Assembly (NCBI GenBank): GCA_964370605.1
Contig: CAYJJX010000007.1
Coordinates: 47,469-111,468, forward strand
Source of the DNA: CAYJBH01 sp964370605
Lineage (GTDB): Bacteria; Bacillota; Clostridia; Oscillospirales; Ruminococcaceae
Reading direction: 5' to 3'
DNA: 64,000 bases
The notes under the pieces are model-generated. The model was given only the letters and a program-made list of their open reading frames with translations, was not told the origin of the DNA and did no database searches. The position numbers and the translations under genes were made by a program. Shown in pieces: positions 8,093 through 16,364 of the stretch (position 1 is its first letter; the number at the start of each line of letters is the position of its first letter).

Positions 8093-8242
8093 TTATTTCT
8101 GCTCAGGGCTGTTTTTTTCTGTCGGGATCTTGTTGAGCAGGAATATAACGCAGATGATAACCGCCGTAACGATAAATATACCGAGCATACCCTTGCCCAT
8201 GATGGGCAGTGTGACCCAAAGGGTCGATAAATCAATATTCAT
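8093..8242 (-). CDS. 49-residue small membrane subunit, decarboxylase gamma/epsilon-like
   Basis: A short gene encodes 49 residues with one membrane helix (about residues 18-37, GMLGIFIVTAVIICVIFLL) and a short charged tail (NKIPTEKNSPEQK). A good ribosome site (AAAGGAAC) precedes the ATG. It lies 33 bp after the sodium-pump decarboxylase beta subunit and 18 bp before the activase. Single-helix small subunits of this kind (OadG, or the roughly 55-residue MmdE) accompany the beta subunit in sodium-translocating decarboxylases. It is shorter than usual OadG and lacks its C-terminal zinc-binding tail. The role is inferred from position and topology rather than strong sequence similarity. Confidence 0.75.
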   Translation of the reverse strand: MNIDLSTLWVTLPIMGKGMLGIFIVTAVIICVIFLLNKIPTEKNSPEQK

Positions 8243-8275
8243 GTCTTGTTCCTTTATATATAACTTAGATTTATG

Positions 8276-9385
8276 TTAGGCTACCAGATTGAGGATGAGA
8301 CCACCTGCGATAACCGAGGCAATCTGACCCGAGACATTTGCACCGAGTGAGTGCATGAGCAGGAAGTTCTGATTGTCCTCCTCAAGACCCATCTTGTGGA
8401 CAACCCTTGCCGACATCGGGAACGCCGAGATTCCTGCCGCACCGATCATCGGGTTGATCTTGTTCTTTGAGAACAGGTTGAGTAATTTTGCGAACATAAC
8501 ACCGCCAATAGTGTCAAAAACAAAGGCGATAAGTCCAAGAACCAATATGAGAAGTGTCTCAAATGTCAGGAACAGCTCTGCTTGCATCTTGACGGCAATT
8601 GTTATGCCGAGGAAAAGAGTGATTAGGTTTGCAAGAACATTCTGTGCCGTGTCGGAAAGCGAATTGAGAACACCGCACTCACGGATCAGGTTACCGAACA
8701 TCAAAAAGCCGATAAGTGAAACCGCGTTGGGAGACACTATTCCGGTGATCATGGTCAAGATGATAGGAAATAGAATCCTTGTTGTTTTTGAAACGCTCTT
8801 TTGGTCATAGGGCATACGGATAAGGCGCTCTTTCTTGGTGGTGATTGCCCTTATGACAGGGGGCTGAATTATCGGAACAAGCGCCATATAAGAATATGCC
8901 GCAACGACGATAGCACCGATATAGTTTGACTCAAGGAAGTTTGCAACATAGATAGAGGTCGGGCCGTCCGCCGCACCAATGATTGAAATAGAGGCTGCGT
9001 CTTTTAGTTCAAAACCAAAGATGGAAGCCATACTTAGCGTAAAGAAAATTCCGAACTGCGCCGCTGCGCCAAACAAAAGAAGTTTCGGATTGGTGAGCAG
9101 TGGGCCGAAATCGATCATTGCACCGATGCCGATGAACAGCAGTAGTGGGAAAAGCTCGTTTGCAATGCCCATGTCAAACAGTGTGTTGAGTATTCCCTCC
9201 TGCTCGCCCTGCGTGACCGCACCGGAAAGCGGCAGATTGCATAGTATTGTACCAAAACCTATAGGAAGCAACAATGTCGGCTCCATATTTCGCTTGACGG
9301 CAAGGTAAATAAGCACCGCACCGATAGCCCACATAACCACCTGTTGCCAGTGGATGTTGAAAATATTCTCGTATAACGCTTCCAT
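8276..9385 (-). CDS. Sodium ion-translocating decarboxylase beta subunit (OadB/GcdB/MmdB family)
   Basis: This 369-residue polytopic membrane protein has about nine to eleven hydrophobic segments. It carries the family hallmarks GAADGPTSIYV (with the ion-binding aspartate), GNLIRECGV and the C-terminal NPMIGAAGISAFPMSARVV and GANVSGQIASV. In this family the beta subunit couples decarboxylation of a biotin-bound carboxyl group to sodium export. The alpha (carboxyltransferase) and biotin-carrier subunits are not in the window, so the acid decarboxylated cannot be told: oxaloacetate, methylmalonyl-CoA or glutaconyl-CoA are all possible. A consensus promoter lies upstream. It is the first gene of the apparent operon with the small subunit and the dehydratase activase. 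Confidence 0.9.
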   Translation of the reverse strand: MEALYENIFNIHWQQVVMWAIGAVLIYLAVKRNMEPTLLLPIGFGTILCNLPLSGAVTQGEQEGILNTLFDMGIANELFPLLLFIGIGAMIDFGPLLTNPKLLLFGAAAQFGIFFTLSMASIFGFELKDAASISIIGAADGPTSIYVANFLESNYIGAIVVAAYSYMALVPIIQPPVIRAITTKKERLIRMPYDQKSVSKTTRILFPIILTMITGIVSPNAVSLIGFLMFGNLIRECGVLNSLSDTAQNVLANLITLFLGITIAVKMQAELFLTFETLLILVLGLIAFVFDTIGGVMFAKLLNLFSKNKINPMIGAAGISAFPMSARVVHKMGLEEDNQNFLLMHSLGANVSGQIASVIAGGLILNLVA

Positions 9386-9463
9386 ACTTGTAAAATAATC
9401 CTTTCTCTTTTTAAATTATTAAATAAACAAACATCTTCTGACAGCATTAAGCTGACCTTAATA

Positions 9464-9492
9464 ATTTTACTCTATTTTGACGTTATAGTCAA
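9464..9492 (-). promoter_or_regulatory. Promoter of the decarboxylase beta subunit-activase operon
   Basis: On the minus strand TTGACT (9492-9487), a 17-bp spacer and TAAAAT (9469-9464), about 80 bp before the beta subunit start codon. Confidence 0.75.
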
Positions 9493-9554
9493 CTGTATTA
9501 TTGTATCATATGGCCTTAATTGTTATATTTCATAAAAAAAACACAAAAAAATTG

Positions 9555-9584
9555 TTGACTTACAAACGGTTTAGGTTGTAAAAT
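9555..9584 (+). promoter_or_regulatory. Promoter of the Gld-type ABC cassette
   Basis: TTGACT (9555-9560), an 18-bp spacer and TAAAAT (9579-9584), about 65 bp before the ATPase start. It diverges from the minus-strand promoter at 9464-9492. Confidence 0.6.
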
Positions 9585-9650
9585 AGATAATGGTTGTACA
9601 AAGGGGTATGTCCCTATGTAAGTTATAGAAAGGGTTTTTGGTGAAGCGAA

Positions 9651-10694
9651 ATGATTGAAGTTTCAAACCTTGTCAAAAATTACGGACCCAAGAAAGCTGT
9701 ATCCGATATTAGTTTTGTTATCGGTGACGGCGAGATTGTCGGTTTTCTCGGTCCAAACGGTGCGGGCAAGAGCACAACTATGAACATTATTACCGGCTAT
9801 CTGTCGGCAACGGCAGGCAGCGTAAAGATTGATGGTATTGACCTTTTGGAGGATCCGATCGCTGCGAAAAAACGAATCGGCTATCTTCCGGAACAGCCTC
9901 CCCTGTACCTTGAGATGACGGTTGAAGAATATCTCGACTTTGTATATGAATTAAAAAAGGTAAAAATGCCGGATCAGCAAGCGCACATCAACGATATGTG
10001 TGCACAGGTAGGCATTGAGCATGTCTATAAGCGTGTGATCAAAAACCTTTCAAAAGGATATAAACAGCGTGTCGGACTTGCCGGTGCGCTTATCGGTGAT
10101 CCCGATACTCTCATTCTGGACGAGCCGACCGTCGGTCTTGATCCGATCCAGATCATTGAGATTCGTAATGTTATCAAAAGCCTCGGAAAGAAAAGAACCG
10201 TCATCCTTTCCAGCCACATTCTGCCTGAGGTTCAAGCGGTGTGTGAACGTGTTTTAGTCATCAGCAACGGCAAGATCGTTGCCGACAACACCCCCGAAAC
10301 ACTTGCATCGGCACTCACCGGAGCACACCGTCTCTCGCTCAAGGTCAAAGGAACGGAAGGCGCGGTGAAATCGGTAATTAAATCTATAGAAAATGTCAAG
10401 AGTTGTAGCTGTGCCGGCGAGCGTGAGAACGGCATTGTTGAGTTCTTTATCGAGTCGGACGAAAATGTCGATATCCGTGAGCGCCTATTCTTCGGACTTG
10501 CTAAGGCAGGACTTCCCATAATGGGACTCGGTTCGATGGATCTTTCACTCGAAGACATCTTCTTGAAACTCACTACCGACGACGATGCAACTGACATTCC
10601 AATTTCGTCACAAAGCTCAACCATTGCACTAGAAGAACCGGTAGAGCAGGAGCAAGACAACAAACAAGAAACCGAGAAGGAGGAGAAGGAATAA
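9651..10694 (+). CDS. ABC transporter ATP-binding protein (GldA-like, ABC-2 type)
   Basis: This 347-residue ATPase subunit has Walker A GPNGAGKST (residues 34-42), the signature LSKGYKQRVG, Walker B LILDEPTVGLDP and the H-loop SSHILPE. After the ATPase domain there is a C-terminal region of about 120 residues ending in an acidic tail (EEPVEQEQDNKQETEKEEKE). It starts a four-gene cassette: ATPase, permease (1-bp overlap at 10694), GldG-like and DUF4340. In Bacteroidota the homologous GldA/F/G are linked to gliding; in Clostridia the cassette is common but its substrate is unknown. The call as an ABC-2 exporter ATPase is secure, the cargo is not. Confidence 0.9.
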   Translation: MIEVSNLVKNYGPKKAVSDISFVIGDGEIVGFLGPNGAGKSTTMNIITGYLSATAGSVKIDGIDLLEDPIAAKKRIGYLPEQPPLYLEMTVEEYLDFVYELKKVKMPDQQAHINDMCAQVGIEHVYKRVIKNLSKGYKQRVGLAGALIGDPDTLILDEPTVGLDPIQIIEIRNVIKSLGKKRTVILSSHILPEVQAVCERVLVISNGKIVADNTPETLASALTGAHRLSLKVKGTEGAVKSVIKSIENVKSCSCAGERENGIVEFFIESDENVDIRERLFFGLAKAGLPIMGLGSMDLSLEDIFLKLTTDDDATDIPISSQSSTIALEEPVEQEQDNKQETEKEEKE

Positions 10695-11398
10695 TGTTAG
10701 CTATTTTTAAAAGAGATTTCCGCAGCTTTTTCACCTCACCCCTCGGCTATGTTTTCTGTGCCGTCTTCATCTTTTTGGCATATCTTGTATTCTTCTTTTT
10801 TAACATCATGTCGCAAAACAGTGATATCACCGGTCTTTTCAGCTTTTTAGTACAAACCTTGATGTTTGTCCTTCCTCTTTTGACCATGAAACTGCTTTCT
10901 GACGAGGCAAGACACAAGACCGATCAGTTGCTCTTGACCAGTCCCGTCAGCGTCACCGATATCGTGCTCGGCAAGTTTTTTGCCGCAATGGGCGTCATCG
11001 GAATTGCTACCGTCGGAACACTGGCTATCCCGCTTGTAATCTCACTTTTCGGTACTCCCGCAAATTGGCAGATTTTTGCAAACTATTTCATGCTGATTCT
11101 GGCAATCGGCACCTTTGTAGCGGTCGGACTTTTCATCTCGTCGCTGACCGAAAGTCAACTTATTGCCGCCATATTGAGCTATGTAATTTTCTTTGCGATA
11201 TACATTCTTCCGACCTTTGCAAACTTTGTACAGGTTCCGATATTCCAGAGTGTTATCCACTGGCTCTCAATCTTCTCGAGATTCGCAAACATCACAGGCG
11301 GAATTCTTTCCCTTGCCGATATTTTCTACTTCCTGAGCGTGATTGTAATCTTCCTTTTCCTGACAACTCGTGTACTGGAAAAGAAACGCTGGGCATAG
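10694..11398 (+). CDS. ABC-2 type permease (GldF-like)
   Basis: This 234-residue membrane protein has six predicted helices and begins in the GldF-like manner (MLAIFKRDFRSFFTSPLGYVF), with a long helix 1 and the conserved LLSDEARHKTDQLLLTSPVS loop. Its ATG overlaps the stop codon of the ATPase gene by one base (TAATG), so the two are likely translated together. It would form the membrane channel of the exporter energised by the preceding ATPase. Confidence 0.88.
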   Translation: MLAIFKRDFRSFFTSPLGYVFCAVFIFLAYLVFFFFNIMSQNSDITGLFSFLVQTLMFVLPLLTMKLLSDEARHKTDQLLLTSPVSVTDIVLGKFFAAMGVIGIATVGTLAIPLVISLFGTPANWQIFANYFMLILAIGTFVAVGLFISSLTESQLIAAILSYVIFFAIYILPTFANFVQVPIFQSVIHWLSIFSRFANITGGILSLADIFYFLSVIVIFLFLTTRVLEKKRWA

Positions 11399-11467
11399 AT
11401 GTAAAAGCGATTCCCCCGAGTTTCAATTCTCAAGAAGTAATATTGCTATGAAAAGGATAAAGGAACA

Positions 11468-12892
11468 ATGAGTATAAAAAAATTCTTAAACTCCAAGAAG
11501 TTTAAACACGGCGGCATTTCGGTGCTTTTCGCCGTCATTGTTATTGCGGTTATCATCGTGCTGAACCTTTTGGTCGAGTCGTTGACCGAGCGCTTTAACC
11601 TAAAACAAGATATCACGGCCGAAGGGCTTTACACCGTTTCCGATACTACCATCGATATGCTGGAAGGTCTCACAGAAGAGATCCAAGTGTATATTATGTT
11701 GCCGGAGGACGAGGTTGTAGCTAATTCCGGTTATAACACCGCAAACGAGCTTTTGAAAAAGATGGTTGGCTATTCCGGCGGTAAGCTTTCACTCGAGTAT
11801 GTCGATCTTCTCACAAACCCGAGTTTTCGCAACAACTTCAACAGTGCAGACGATATCGTCACCGGAAGTATCGTGATGAAAAGTTCTAAACGTGATCAAG
11901 TTATCTCGATAAACGACCTGTACGCTACCAGTTACGACTTCGAATCACAACAGGAATACATCTCAGGATATCAAGCAGATCGTAAATTCGCCTCCACTTT
12001 ACACTATGTTACCACCGAGGAGCTCCCGAGTGTAGCTTTCATCACAGGCCACGGCGAAATAGTTGACAATGCTGTACTAACCGAAACTTTCGTTTCAAAC
12101 AGCTATAATGTCAGCGAGATCGCCCTCATAAACGAAGAAATACCAGAAGATATCGACATGTTGGTAATCAATGCCCCGACCACCGATTTCACCGAAGAGG
12201 AGATTGCTAAACTCAACGAATATTTGACTCGTTCTATCTCTAACAACTTGATATATGTACACAATTTACAAGCAGGTGAACTGGAGCGTCTAAGCCGCTA
12301 TCTTTCCGAGTGGGGAGTAACCCCCGGCACCGGTGTCATCGTTGACACAGAGCGCGCAGCAGGCGCCAATGCTGCCATGTTCGTTGCCGAGCTGAACAGC
12401 CATGACATCACATCGCAGATCACCACCGATGCGTTTGTAATCCCGGGTGCTACAAATCTTGAGATTCTTTGGGATCAAGACGGCTACCGTCAGGTTACCT
12501 CACTCGCCCAATCCTCCGCTTCTGCAACGTTGGAAGGCACAGAAGAAGAGATTGACGCCCCTTACTCGGTCGTAGCTCTCTCACAGGATGTCCAATATAT
12601 CAACAACGAGAGTGTTACGCATAATGTTCTTTTCTTCTCTTCTTGGGAGTCGATATCGGAATACATGCTAGAGAACAGTGCGTTCCAAAACAGCAACTTC
12701 CTGACCGCTTCACTTGACTTCATGAATCCGTCGGTAGATGCCGTACTGGTCGAAGCCGTTGATTTTGGCAACCCGCAAATGGTTATCACAGGCGATACTT
12801 CTATGATATTGCTGGTAATCCTTGTCATACTGCTGCCGCTTGCATTTATAGCTATGGGTATCGTCATATTTATCAGGAGAAAGAACCGCTAA
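11468..12892 (+). CDS. GldG-like ABC auxiliary protein
   Basis: This 474-residue protein has an N-terminal membrane segment (about 17-37, GISVLFAVIVIAVIIVLNLL), a large extracytoplasmic domain of the GldG / uncharacterised ABC-2 type (RFNLKQDITAEGLYTVSD is the typical opening; VAFITGHGE and DMLVINAPTTDFTEEE lie in the fold), and a C-terminal helix (ILLVILVILLPLAFIAMGIVIF) ending in RRKNR. It probably works with the permease as an extracytoplasmic part of the exporter. Seventy bases separate it from the permease, and it overlaps the next gene by one base. Confidence 0.85.
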   Translation: MSIKKFLNSKKFKHGGISVLFAVIVIAVIIVLNLLVESLTERFNLKQDITAEGLYTVSDTTIDMLEGLTEEIQVYIMLPEDEVVANSGYNTANELLKKMVGYSGGKLSLEYVDLLTNPSFRNNFNSADDIVTGSIVMKSSKRDQVISINDLYATSYDFESQQEYISGYQADRKFASTLHYVTTEELPSVAFITGHGEIVDNAVLTETFVSNSYNVSEIALINEEIPEDIDMLVINAPTTDFTEEEIAKLNEYLTRSISNNLIYVHNLQAGELERLSRYLSEWGVTPGTGVIVDTERAAGANAAMFVAELNSHDITSQITTDAFVIPGATNLEILWDQDGYRQVTSLAQSSASATLEGTEEEIDAPYSVVALSQDVQYINNESVTHNVLFFSSWESISEYMLENSAFQNSNFLTASLDFMNPSVDAVLVEAVDFGNPQMVITGDTSMILLVILVILLPLAFIAMGIVIFIRRKNR

Positions 12893-14454
12893 TGAAAAAA
12901 TACACAGGAATCATTGTTGCCGTAGTACTTTTAGTGGCGGTGATAGCGGCATACTTCTTGCTGATGAACTCAGAAGAGCCAACCGAATCGACCCCTGAAT
13001 CTATATCATCGGTTGAACTCAACTACCTTATCGACCTCGATTCTGAAGATGTAAAGTCGATCACGGTAGAAAACGAAGACAATTATACCATCTCCGTCAC
13101 ACAGGGTGATGAGGGCACTGTTTACAGCCTCGAGGAAGACGGACACAAATATATTGACGATGCAGTATATTCTGCCGGAATAGCACTGATCAGTGTGTTG
13201 ACCGAAGCAGAACCGATTGCCACCACCGACCATGCGCAGTACGGGCTCGATACACCCTCCGCCACTGTTACGGTTGAGGCCACCTCCGAAACCATCACCT
13301 ATCTAGTCGGCGATGCCGCTCCCGGCGAGTCGGACTATTATGCTAAGCTAGCCGACAGTGATGAAGTCTGGCTAATCTCTGCTGCCGATGCAGGCCTTGC
13401 AATCGGTACAAGACATCAATTCCGTGATTACCTGGTTTTCAGCTATGAGACAGGCACCGAGGCAGATACCTTTGAATCGTTCTCTCTCAGCAGACAAAAT
13501 GGACCGGATATTTCAATAACTACCAATACCGAACCGGAGGAATTCGCTTCCTACTACAGCATGACTGCACCGGTTGAGCATGAAGCTAATGACACCGTGC
13601 TGACAGAAGATGTCTTCACCTTCTTTACAACCCTTGCTTTCAGTGAGATCGTAGAGGACAATCCTGCCGACCTTGAAAAGTATGGCATACCGAACGATTT
13701 TGCAGCCGATTTACAGCAATCGGAAACGACAGAGTCTCAGGTGGCGAGTTCTGAACCTGCGGCAGAAGATACCGTCGATGAAGCTTCCTCCAACGACACA
13801 ACAACCGATGATGAAGCAAGCGTTGATACGACAGAAAACACTGCCACAGATGAAAACACTGCCCGTGCAACCATCACGGTCAATGGTGACCTTACCATAA
13901 CACTTGGAGACTATACTGACGAGGCTAAAACACATTATTATGCCACCGTTTCAGGCATAGACTCGGTCGTGACATTCCCCACCTCGGCATTCCCCTATCT
14001 TGACATAGACTATACAGTATTATTGTCATCACTTCTCTGGTTGCATAACATCCTAGATGTCGACAGTGTCGATATTGTGACTCCGAACACACAAAACACA
14101 ATGGAACTGACCCACATCGAACCGGAAGACGAAGAAGGCAGTGCAAGCACAGACGCTTTGCTAGACGGCGAGTTTATCGAAGAGGACTTTGCTAAGGATA
14201 TATATCTTGCTATTCTTTCGACCACCATGTCAAATGCCATTGAAGGTGAGCCGGACATGTCGGATGTACAATATGTATTCACCATCAACAAGTCGGACGG
14301 CAGTTCCCATACGATGGAGTTCTACCGTATAAACGAGCGTCAATACGGCGCAATCAAAAACGGCCAGCCGATGCCATTTTATGTGAGCGTCGACCTTCTT
14401 GTCGACGTCGAAGAAATCGTGCTCGGAATCAAGGACGGCACACATACGGGATAA
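12892..14454 (+). CDS. DUF4340 domain-containing membrane-anchored protein
   Basis: This 520-residue protein has an N-terminal membrane anchor (TGIIVAVVLLVAVIAAYFLL) followed by a DUF4340 extracytoplasmic domain (AQYGLDTPSATVTVEA, YLVGDAAPGESDYYAKLADS). An acidic, Ser/Thr-rich low-complexity insert (about residues 275-325) splits the domain before a second DUF4340-like half. DUF4340 proteins routinely sit beside GldG-like ABC genes; they are thought to be part of the same exporter complex, but no reaction is known. It begins on the stop of the GldG-like gene (TAATG), which ties it to the same operon, and a terminator follows. Confidence 0.85.
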   Translation: MKKYTGIIVAVVLLVAVIAAYFLLMNSEEPTESTPESISSVELNYLIDLDSEDVKSITVENEDNYTISVTQGDEGTVYSLEEDGHKYIDDAVYSAGIALISVLTEAEPIATTDHAQYGLDTPSATVTVEATSETITYLVGDAAPGESDYYAKLADSDEVWLISAADAGLAIGTRHQFRDYLVFSYETGTEADTFESFSLSRQNGPDISITTNTEPEEFASYYSMTAPVEHEANDTVLTEDVFTFFTTLAFSEIVEDNPADLEKYGIPNDFAADLQQSETTESQVASSEPAAEDTVDEASSNDTTTDDEASVDTTENTATDENTARATITVNGDLTITLGDYTDEAKTHYYATVSGIDSVVTFPTSAFPYLDIDYTVLLSSLLWLHNILDVDSVDIVTPNTQNTMELTHIEPEDEEGSASTDALLDGEFIEEDFAKDIYLAILSTTMSNAIEGEPDMSDVQYVFTINKSDGSSHTMEFYRINERQYGAIKNGQPMPFYVSVDLLVDVEEIVLGIKDGTHTG

Positions 14455-14480
14455 CAGAGCAGAAATCAGATATAAAGCAA

Positions 14481-14519
14481 AAACGAGCGATTACCACTAT
14501 CGATGGTGATCGCTCGTTT
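14481..14519. terminator. Bidirectional terminator between the ABC cassette and glpK
   Basis: AAACGAGCGATTACCA pairs with TGGTGATCGCTCGTTT (16-bp stem with one G-U pair). On the minus strand it is followed by a T5 run (complement of 14478-14483), on the plus strand by GATCGTCTTT. It lies between the two convergent genes. Confidence 0.8.
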
Positions 14520-14626
14520 GATCGTCTTTATTAAAATTTATCCTAGCCAAATCCTTATAATCGAAACCGTTTTTGATTTAGCCAATGCGTTCATAATGTG
14601 GGCATACCGAAGACTGCTGTCCTCCC

Positions 14627-16105
14627 TTACAGTAACCAGCCTTTAGTATGCTCTACCGCACGTCGCCAACCGCAAAGCAATTCTTCTCTTCTATTTACGG
14701 TCATGTCCGGCTTGTAGACCTTTTCCGGCTCCCAAGAGCGTGCCACCTCGTCAAGGCTGTCCCAAAAACCCACTGCAAGCCCTGCAAGTAGTGCCGCACC
14801 AAGTGCGGTAGTTTCTCGTACGGTGGGGCAAATGACATCAACATCAAGTATGTCGGACTGAAACTGCATCAAAAAACTGTCGGCAGATGCACCGCCATCG
14901 GCACGAAGACTCTTGACCGCAATCCCGGTGTCCTGTTCAATGCAGTGTAACAATTCCGCCGACTGGTAGGCGATTGCCTCCTCTGCCGCTCTTATGATAT
15001 GATTGCGGTTGGTGCCGCGAGTCATGCCGAGAATGGAACCTCTTGCATACATGTCCCAGTGTGGCGCTCCAAGTCCGGTAAACGCAGGCACAATATAAAC
15101 CCCACCGGTATCGGGAACCTTTCGTGCAAAATATTCAACGTCGCGCGACTCGTTTATAAGACCCAGCTCGTCACGCAACCACTGGATTACCGCACCACCG
15201 GTGAAAACACTTCCTTCCAGCGCATATTGTACCTCATCGCCTACGGTGGCGGCTATGGTTGACACAAGTGAGTTTTTGCTATTGCATATAATATTCTCGG
15301 TGTTCATCAGCATAAAGCAACCGGTACCGTAAGTATTTTTTATGTCTCCTTTTTTGAAGCAGGTCTGTCCAAACAGCGCCGCCTGTTGGTCTCCGGCTAT
15401 ACCGGTGATCGGCACCTTAGTTCCGGAAATATTTATCTCACCGAATAGCGAACCGGAGGCAGAGACCTGTGGCAACATGGATTTTGGTATATTTAGCTCG
15501 TTCAAAATCTTGTCATCCCAGCAACAGTCATGAATGTCAAAGAGCATAGTGCGACTTGCATTGGTGCGATCGGTCTTGTGTTCACCGGAAAATTTATAGA
15601 GAAGCCAGCTGTCAACAGTGCCACAAAGCAATTCGCCTCGATCGGCTGCTTCTGCCGCACCCGCAACATTATCCAGTATCCATCGAATCTTGGTAGCGGT
15701 AAAATATGCGTCGATGACCAGTCCTGTTTTTTCTTTAATATATTCCGAAAGCCCCCTCTTTTTCAGCGACTCACAATAGTCTGCCGTACGGCGACACTGC
15801 CATACGATTGCGTTATAGATAGGCTCTCCCGTCTTTTTGTTCCACACCACAGCCGTTTCCCGCTGATTGGTGATGCCGATGGCGGCAATTTCCTTTTCCG
15901 AGATGCCGTTTTTTATCATTACCTCCACCATCACACCATACTGCGCGGCATAAATCTCAAGTGGATCATGCTCTACCCACCCTGCACTCGGATAATATTG
16001 GGTAAGCTCCTTTGAGGCGACACCAACAATATTCTGGCCATGATCAAACAGAATCGCTCTGCAACTCGTCGTGCCGGAATCGAGTGATAAAATATACTTT
16101 TTCAT
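14627..16105 (-). CDS. glpK: Glycerol kinase
   Basis: This 492-residue FGGY-family kinase phosphorylates glycerol to sn-glycerol 3-phosphate with ATP in the cytosol. The N-terminal phosphate loop YILSLDSGTTSCRAILF, the GITNQRETAVVW motif, the substrate loop and the C-terminal GGASADSFLMQFQSDIL motif all match glycerol kinases of about 500 residues. I chose the ATG at 16105, preceded by GGAAAGGAC; the longer frame start adds residues without similarity. No glpF or glpD is adjacent. Its upstream region is shared with the folate-transporter riboswitch on the other strand. Confidence 0.93.
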   Translation of the reverse strand: MKKYILSLDSGTTSCRAILFDHGQNIVGVASKELTQYYPSAGWVEHDPLEIYAAQYGVMVEVMIKNGISEKEIAAIGITNQRETAVVWNKKTGEPIYNAIVWQCRRTADYCESLKKRGLSEYIKEKTGLVIDAYFTATKIRWILDNVAGAAEAADRGELLCGTVDSWLLYKFSGEHKTDRTNASRTMLFDIHDCCWDDKILNELNIPKSMLPQVSASGSLFGEINISGTKVPITGIAGDQQAALFGQTCFKKGDIKNTYGTGCFMLMNTENIICNSKNSLVSTIAATVGDEVQYALEGSVFTGGAVIQWLRDELGLINESRDVEYFARKVPDTGGVYIVPAFTGLGAPHWDMYARGSILGMTRGTNRNHIIRAAEEAIAYQSAELLHCIEQDTGIAVKSLRADGGASADSFLMQFQSDILDVDVICPTVRETTALGAALLAGLAVGFWDSLDEVARSWEPEKVYKPDMTVNRREELLCGWRRAVEHTKGWLL

Positions 16106-16127
16106 AGAATTTTGTCCTTTCCACAGT

Positions 16128-16156
16128 TTGACAAAGCTAAAATAATATGATAGAAT
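16128..16156 (+). promoter_or_regulatory. Promoter for the THF riboswitch-folT transcript
   Basis: TTGACA (16128-16133), 17-bp spacer, TAGAAT (16151-16156). The transcript would begin near 16163, right at the start of the riboswitch. Confidence 0.8.
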
Positions 16157-16160
16157 AACC

Positions 16161-16262
16161 ATCGACAGAGTAGGAATACAGCGTCAAGTGCCGCCGACAT
16201 GGGGAGTTGGTCTGCGGACGAAAACGTCAAGTTGCGATTGTATTCTGCGCCCGCTGATCAAT
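16161..16262 (+). ncRNA. Tetrahydrofolate (THF) riboswitch
   Basis: The segment matches the known THF-I aptamer block by block: AGAGTAG (16167-16173), GCGTCAAGTG (16181-16190; consensus GCGUUAAGUG), ATGGGGA, ACGAA, TTGCGATTGTATTCTGC and CCGCT (16251-16255). GAATACA (16174-16180) pairs with TGTATTC (16239-16245), and CCGC (16191-16194) with GCGG (16213-16216). It follows a promoter directly and precedes a folate S-component gene. Recognition is from remembered consensus, without a covariance search. The region to 16364 may hold the expression platform near the ribosome site. Confidence 0.82.
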
Positions 16263-16364
16263 AGGTGTATATCTTTTATGATACCGCTTTTTGAGAATGC
16301 TTGCTCTGAAAAGGGCATTTTTTTGTTGTCAAGAAAATGCAAAACAGTGAAAGGAAGCAAACAT

